16,828 nucleotides of DNA, taken from an uncultured Clostridium sp. GTDB lineage: Bacteria; Bacillota; Clostridia; Lachnospirales; Lachnospiraceae. Where the stretch lies: contig CATWBR010000033.1 in assembly GCA_958349075.1 (NCBI GenBank), positions 1-16,828 on the forward strand. The letters run 5' to 3'. The translations under genes were made by a program, and so were the position numbers. Under the pieces are notes generated by a model, which made no database searches, was not told the DNA's origin, and saw only the letters and a program-made list of their open reading frames with translations. Shown here piece by piece: positions 13,601 through 16,828 of this stretch (position 1 is its first letter; every line of letters starts with the position of its first letter).

Positions 13601-14902
13601 TCAGCCTCCTGCCAGAAGTCCCATAATCGTATTGGGAACAAATGTCGTGATCGCCGGAATCAGCGACGTCAGGATCAGGGCGATACCAAGAGGTATGTAC
13701 ATGGGCACCACCGATTTGATAACCTTTTCCGATGGCACGTTGGCAACACGGGAGACCGCGTAGATACAAAGCCCGAACGGCGGGGTGCTCAGTCCTATCA
13801 TCAGGTTCATGACCATCATAACGCCGATGTAGACGGGATCCATCCCGAATCCCTGAGTAATCTGAAGCACGATGGGAGCCGTTAAAATCAGGGCGCAGTT
13901 GCTTTCCATAAACATTCCCATGATGAGCAGGATGATGTTGACAATCAGAATTACCGCCAGCGGAACATTGGCGACCGGACCCAGCAGGGCAATAATTTTA
14001 GCAGGAAGGTTCTCAAGCATCAGCGCTTTTGTAAAAATGCCCCCTGCCGTCATGATAACCATAATTGAGCTGACCGACTTACATGTCTCCTTCACGCACT
14101 TCCAGAAACCGCGCCAGGTAAGAGAACGGTGGCAGATTCCCAAAAGCAGCATGTAAAGGACCGCCATGCCGCCCGTCTCACCGGGGCTGAAGATACCGGA
14201 CAGCATGGTAATCAGAATCAGAACCGGAGCAATGGCGATGGGGAGGGCGCGGAACAATAATTCTCCCATGGAGCGTTCTTCTTTCACCAGCGCTTTGGCC
14301 ATCGGCGGATTCACCAGTTTCTTCTTATCTACAAGCAGCACGTAGAACAGGAGCATCACGGACATCAGGATACCCGGTCCCACGCCGCCAAGCAGTGATT
14401 TGACACTGGAAATCTGTGCAATCGTCGCATAGAGGACCAGAGGAATACTGGGAGGGAAGATAGGACCCACGGTGGAAGCGGCAATGGTCAGCGCCGCGCC
14501 GTAGTCTCTCTCGTACCCTTCTTCCTCCATTGAATCTACAAAAATCGGGCCCAATCCGCAGACACCTGCGATAGCCGCGCCGGACATACCGGCAAAAATC
14601 AGGCTCAGGACGACTGCGATACGGGAGGAATAGCCGCGTTTCCCTTTTGACAGGGCGCGGGCAAAATCAAATGCCCTTGTGGTTTCCCCCAATTCACTTA
14701 CCAGGTTTCCCATTAAAATAAAGGCGGGAACAGCCAGCAGAGAGAACGACATCGTAGACTGATAGAACGAATAGGCTACCAGTGAAAGTGACGTTCCCGA
14801 CACAATATAGTAGATAATTGCGGGCAGGCCCATGGCAACCACAATCGGGGCCCCCACGGCCAGCAGGCCTACAAATCCAATCAGCAGTAAGATCATATTC
14901 AT
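13601..14902 (-). CDS. dctM: TRAP transporter large permease subunit (DctM)
   Basis: This 433-residue, highly hydrophobic membrane protein of the DctM family is the transport channel of a tripartite ATP-independent periplasmic-type transporter, driven by an ion gradient. About twelve hydrophobic segments can be traced from MILLLIGFVGLLAVGAPIVV to the C-terminal IPLGIALILTSLIPAITTFV. Family landmarks include FAGMSGAAIAGVCGLGPIFV, STVGPIFPPSIPLVLYATIA and GLSTPPFGLCIYAVSRV. Its ATG overlaps the dctQ stop by four bases (ATGA), with GGAGG 11 nt upstream; a second ATG two codons later is possible. The substrate class for TRAP systems is usually a carboxylate or related organic acid. Confidence 0.95.
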   Translation of the reverse strand: MNMILLLIGFVGLLAVGAPIVVAMGLPAIIYYIVSGTSLSLVAYSFYQSTMSFSLLAVPAFILMGNLVSELGETTRAFDFARALSKGKRGYSSRIAVVLSLIFAGMSGAAIAGVCGLGPIFVDSMEEEGYERDYGAALTIAASTVGPIFPPSIPLVLYATIAQISSVKSLLGGVGPGILMSVMLLFYVLLVDKKKLVNPPMAKALVKEERSMGELLFRALPIAIAPVLILITMLSGIFSPGETGGMAVLYMLLLGICHRSLTWRGFWKCVKETCKSVSSIMVIMTAGGIFTKALMLENLPAKIIALLGPVANVPLAVILIVNIILLIMGMFMESNCALILTAPIVLQITQGFGMDPVYIGVMMVMNLMIGLSTPPFGLCIYAVSRVANVPSEKVIKSVVPMYIPLGIALILTSLIPAITTFVPNTIMGLLAGG

Positions 14903-15384
14903 GCTTTCTGTGCCCTCCTCTCTTTAAATATTTCATGCAGGCTGATGAATTCCTGTATAATCCACATGGCAGATCCCAGAACAATCAGATAATGTACATA
15001 GCGGATCGGAATATGGCATGCAGCCGTCGTCAGTTTCATTGTTGTGGGAATCAGCAGGGACTCACTGTAAATGACAAATGCGCAGTATATAATGCAGATT
15101 GTCTTCCCCGCCACATCCATATAGAACTTTAATTTCGGCCAAATCTGGAAAAGAATTTCCAGTTGCAGGTGGGCTCCCTCTTTTTCGCACTGCGCCAGAT
15201 AACAGAAAATCAGGCCGACAAAGCACAGTTCCGCAACCTCCTCACTCCAGGTTGTCGAATATCCTAAAAAGGTACGGCAGAAAATCTGGATATCGAGAGC
15301 CGCGATAATGATGATACACCAAATCCCGCTTATGCCACTGATAAAGTTTCTGAACGCATTCCACGCTTTACCCGGTATTGACAT
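14899..15384 (-). CDS. dctQ: TRAP transporter small permease subunit (DctQ)
   Basis: This 161-residue membrane protein of the DctQ family has four predicted membrane segments (about residues 15-35, 47-68, 88-108 and 128-148). The family motif region FLGYSTTWSEEVAELCFVGLIF is in the first half (about residues 39-60), followed by CEKEGAHLQLEILF. It forms the membrane complex with DctM. AAAGGAG stands 8 nt before the start. The gene overlaps dctM by four bases and is separated from dctP by about 92 nt that contain an inverted-repeat hairpin. Confidence 0.93.
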   Translation of the reverse strand: MSIPGKAWNAFRNFISGISGIWCIIIIAALDIQIFCRTFLGYSTTWSEEVAELCFVGLIFCYLAQCEKEGAHLQLEILFQIWPKLKFYMDVAGKTICIIYCAFVIYSESLLIPTTMKLTTAACHIPIRYVHYLIVLGSAMWIIQEFISLHEIFKERRAQKA

Positions 15385-15413
15385 ATTAATTTCTCCTTTA
15401 CATTCAAAACGGT

Positions 15414-15440
15414 GTTACTGTTCACTCTGCGGGCAGTAAC
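15414..15440 (-). repeat. GTTACTG inverted repeat, copy C, between dctP and dctQ
   Basis: The 27 bases have perfect 7-bp inverted ends, GTTACTG and CAGTAAC, and the plus strand begins GTTACTGTTCA as in copy B. It is thus a minimal member of the same repeat family. Transcribed, it would form a hairpin between the binding-protein and permease genes, where partial termination or RNA processing often raises binding-protein levels; that effect is inference here. Confidence 0.5.
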
Positions 15441-15476
15441 AAAATAGCAGCGTCAGGCTGAACATGAACCCTGATT

Positions 15477-16538
15477 TTACTTGACCGCGCGGATCAAATC
15501 CGGCATCTCTCCCCAGTCATCACCGAAATAGTCGTAAACGCTCTCGGCCGCTTCTTTGAATGCCGCCATGTCAAGGCCGCTGCTCTCATCGATAATTTCC
15601 ATTCCGTTGTCTTCACAGATTTTCTTATATTCCTCCACCTTTTCAAGGATATATTTGTCCATGTAAGCGGATGCGTCATACGCGGCCTGCAGTACTGCCT
15701 GCTGCTGATCCGGGGTCAGCCCTTCATAGGTGTTTCTGTTCATCCAGAGGCCATGGTTCGTCGGCAGATGGTTTGTCTCCATACAGTACTTCTGAACCTC
15801 ATATAAGGCATTGGTCACGATTACGGAATATGGATTCTCCTGGCCGTCGATTACATTAGTAATCAGTGCCGTCGCCACCTCGGAAAATGCCATCGGGGTC
15901 GCCGCCGCGCCGAACGCCGCGAAAAGCTGCTGGTACAGGTCGGAAGGAACCACGCGGATCTTTGCGCCCTTCATATCGCTCAGGTTCTTAATCGGGAAGT
16001 TACATGTAATCTGGCGGTAACCGGAGTTAAAGCTGCTGAGCAGCATAACGCCGTCATCCTTCAGCGCCTCGTTAATTACTTTCAGCGGTTCCGAATTAAA
16101 CGGGTCAAATACGGCGAGCCTGTGATCGGCGTCCCTGTAAATATAAGGCGCATCAAATGCCCCCAGCCGGCTGTCCAAATCGCCTGCTGATGACGGGACA
16201 TACTGTATAAAATCGCAGATCCCGGCCTGCAGGGGCTGGATATCATATCCACACAGTGTATTGTTAAAATACAAATCAACCTGGATATGTCCTTTCGTAT
16301 ACTCCTTCACAAGGTCGGCAAATTTCTGCTCCCACATGCCGGCCGGTGAATCCTCCGAGTTCTGATCCGTAAACTTTAATATCTTATCCGGAGTGGAAAC
16401 CTCTTCCACTTCTCCTGCCGCTTCCGCCGCCGCAGTTTGGGCTGTTGCCGGAGCACTTCCTCCGCCTCCGCTTCCACAGCCTGCCAGCAGGCTCCCCAGC
16501 ATCGCTGCCGTCAGTGTCAATGCTAACCCTCTCTTCAT
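15477..16538 (-). CDS. dctP: TRAP transporter substrate-binding lipoprotein (DctP)
   Basis: This is a 353-residue extracytoplasmic solute-binding protein of the DctP family. The N-terminus is a lipoprotein signal: a charged start (MKRG), a hydrophobic run and the lipobox LLAGC with Cys21, followed by a Gly/Ser-rich linker. That is the Gram-positive arrangement, in which the receptor is membrane-anchored. Family features are the LSDMKGAKIRVVPS stretch, whose Arg normally clamps a carboxylate of the ligand, then FGAAATPMAFSEVATAL and NVIDGQENPYSVI. The ligand cannot be named but an organic acid is most likely. AAGGAAGAG lies upstream of the start. It is the first gene of the transporter block and has a leader of about 250 nt that includes repeat copy B. 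Confidence 0.95.
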   Translation of the reverse strand: MKRGLALTLTAAMLGSLLAGCGSGGGGSAPATAQTAAAEAAGEVEEVSTPDKILKFTDQNSEDSPAGMWEQKFADLVKEYTKGHIQVDLYFNNTLCGYDIQPLQAGICDFIQYVPSSAGDLDSRLGAFDAPYIYRDADHRLAVFDPFNSEPLKVINEALKDDGVMLLSSFNSGYRQITCNFPIKNLSDMKGAKIRVVPSDLYQQLFAAFGAAATPMAFSEVATALITNVIDGQENPYSVIVTNALYEVQKYCMETNHLPTNHGLWMNRNTYEGLTPDQQQAVLQAAYDASAYMDKYILEKVEEYKKICEDNGMEIIDESSGLDMAAFKEAAESVYDYFGDDWGEMPDLIRAVK

Positions 16539-16612
16539 ACCTTCTCTTCCTTTCTCTCGTTAAAATGTCTCCGGAGCTTTCTCACTGTTCTCCTTGTTTC
16601 CCCCGGAAATCG

Positions 16613-16693
16613 GTTACTGTTCATACCCCTGCCAGAATCGGCATTGTTGCGGACAATAACCCGCCTCGCGGGATACTACCTGTGAACAGTAAC
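16613..16693 (-). repeat. GTTACTGTTCA inverted-end repeat, copy B (81 bp)
   Basis: This 81-bp element has perfect 11-bp inverted ends, GTTACTGTTCA and TGAACAGTAAC, and the internal block CCTCGCGGGATACTACC that also occurs (one mismatch) in copy A. An internal hairpin ATTGT-TGCGG-ACAAT is present. It lies in the 5' untranslated region of dctP, in the same orientation relative to transcription as copy A. Confidence 0.7.
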
Positions 16694-16734
16694 GGGAATC
16701 GCCTTCCTCTTTGTTCTGTTTTTGGAATTCGGTG

Positions 16735-16748
16735 TTCGGTATACCAAA
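16735..16748. promoter_or_regulatory. Palindromic operator-like site upstream of dctP
   Basis: TTCGGTATACCAAA is an imperfect palindrome (12 of 14) centred on the perfect GGTATACC. It resembles operators of GntR/FadR-type regulators such as UxuR/ExuR (TTGGTATACCAA), which often control organic-acid uptake genes. It lies about 50 nt downstream of the predicted transcription start, where a bound repressor could block elongation. The regulator gene is not in the window. Confidence 0.4.
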
Positions 16749-16767
16749 AATATGTCAAATAAAAGAA

Positions 16768-16799
16768 GGAAATCTTAATTTCCGTTTGACCACATTATA
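16768..16799 (-). promoter_or_regulatory. Candidate promoter and inverted repeat upstream of dctP
   Basis: On the minus strand a perfect -10 box TATAAT (16799-16794) sits in an AT-rich context. The -35 position 17 bp upstream reads TGGCAA, a weak match. Just downstream, near the expected start of transcription, GGAAAT-CTTA-ATTTCC (16768-16783) is a perfect 6-bp inverted repeat that could be an operator. The weak -35 would fit an activator-dependent or otherwise regulated promoter. Confidence 0.45.
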
Positions 16800-16828
16800 T
16801 ACCCATCTCATTTATTTTGCCACTAAAG

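Noticed and set aside
16753..16758. Perfect minus-strand TTGACA as a -35 box for dctP
   Set aside because: No acceptable -10 box lies 16-18 bp downstream (the windows read AACACC, ACACCG, CACCGA). The TATAAT at 16794-16799 is a better promoter anchor.

Overview
The window looks like a chromosomal segment of a Gram-positive anaerobe, most likely a gut-type Lachnospiraceae/Clostridiales species. The clues are a lipoprotein-type substrate-binding protein, strong AGGAGG-type ribosome binding sites, moderate-to-high GC coding sequence with AT-rich control regions, and Firmicute-type ethanolamine (eut) microcompartment genes. The species assignment is inference. All 18 supported genes lie on the minus strand, so transcription runs from high to low coordinates.

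Region 1 (16828 to about 11906) is an upstream uptake and catabolic block. It holds a control region with a candidate promoter and two operator-like palindromes, a three-gene TRAP transporter (lipoprotein DctP, DctQ, DctM), an RraA/HMG-aldolase-like protein and a nitrilase-superfamily amidase. The transported substrate cannot be read from the sequence.

Region 2 (11905 to 11550) is a control region. It has a consensus sigma-70 promoter (TTGACA, 18 bp, TATAAT) with a palindrome in its spacer. A leader of about 230 nt follows, with an 8-bp hexaloop hairpin and then a 16-bp terminator-like stem, before the eutA ribosome binding site. This layout suggests termination/antitermination control.

Region 3 (11549 to 87) is a compact 13-gene microcompartment operon: eutA (reactivase), eutB and eutC (ethanolamine ammonia-lyase), eutL (trimeric shell), eutE (aldehyde dehydrogenase), an eutM-type hexameric shell gene, eutT (cobalamin adenosyltransferase), a pduL-type phosphotransacylase with an extra C-terminal module, eutN (pentameric vertex), a PduS/RnfC-like flavo-iron-sulfur protein, a PduT-like tandem shell protein, eutS and eutP. 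Together these encode a shell enclosing ethanolamine -> acetaldehyde + NH3 -> acetyl-CoA -> acetyl-phosphate, with cofactor repair and a possible electron path across the shell. No eutH permease, eutV/eutW regulators, alcohol dehydrogenase or eutQ is visible in the window.

The intergenic spaces carry mobile-type small repeats. A 158-bp hairpin element lies exactly at the eutT stop codon. Four related elements or fragments bear GTTACTGTTCA-type inverted ends. The most distinctive points are a PduT-like protein without the iron-sulfur cysteine, a EutT/EutQ-type module fused to PduL, an RraA-like protein without the usual catalytic arginine, and the TRAP/RraA/amidase block in front of a eut operon with no recognisable ethanolamine permease.
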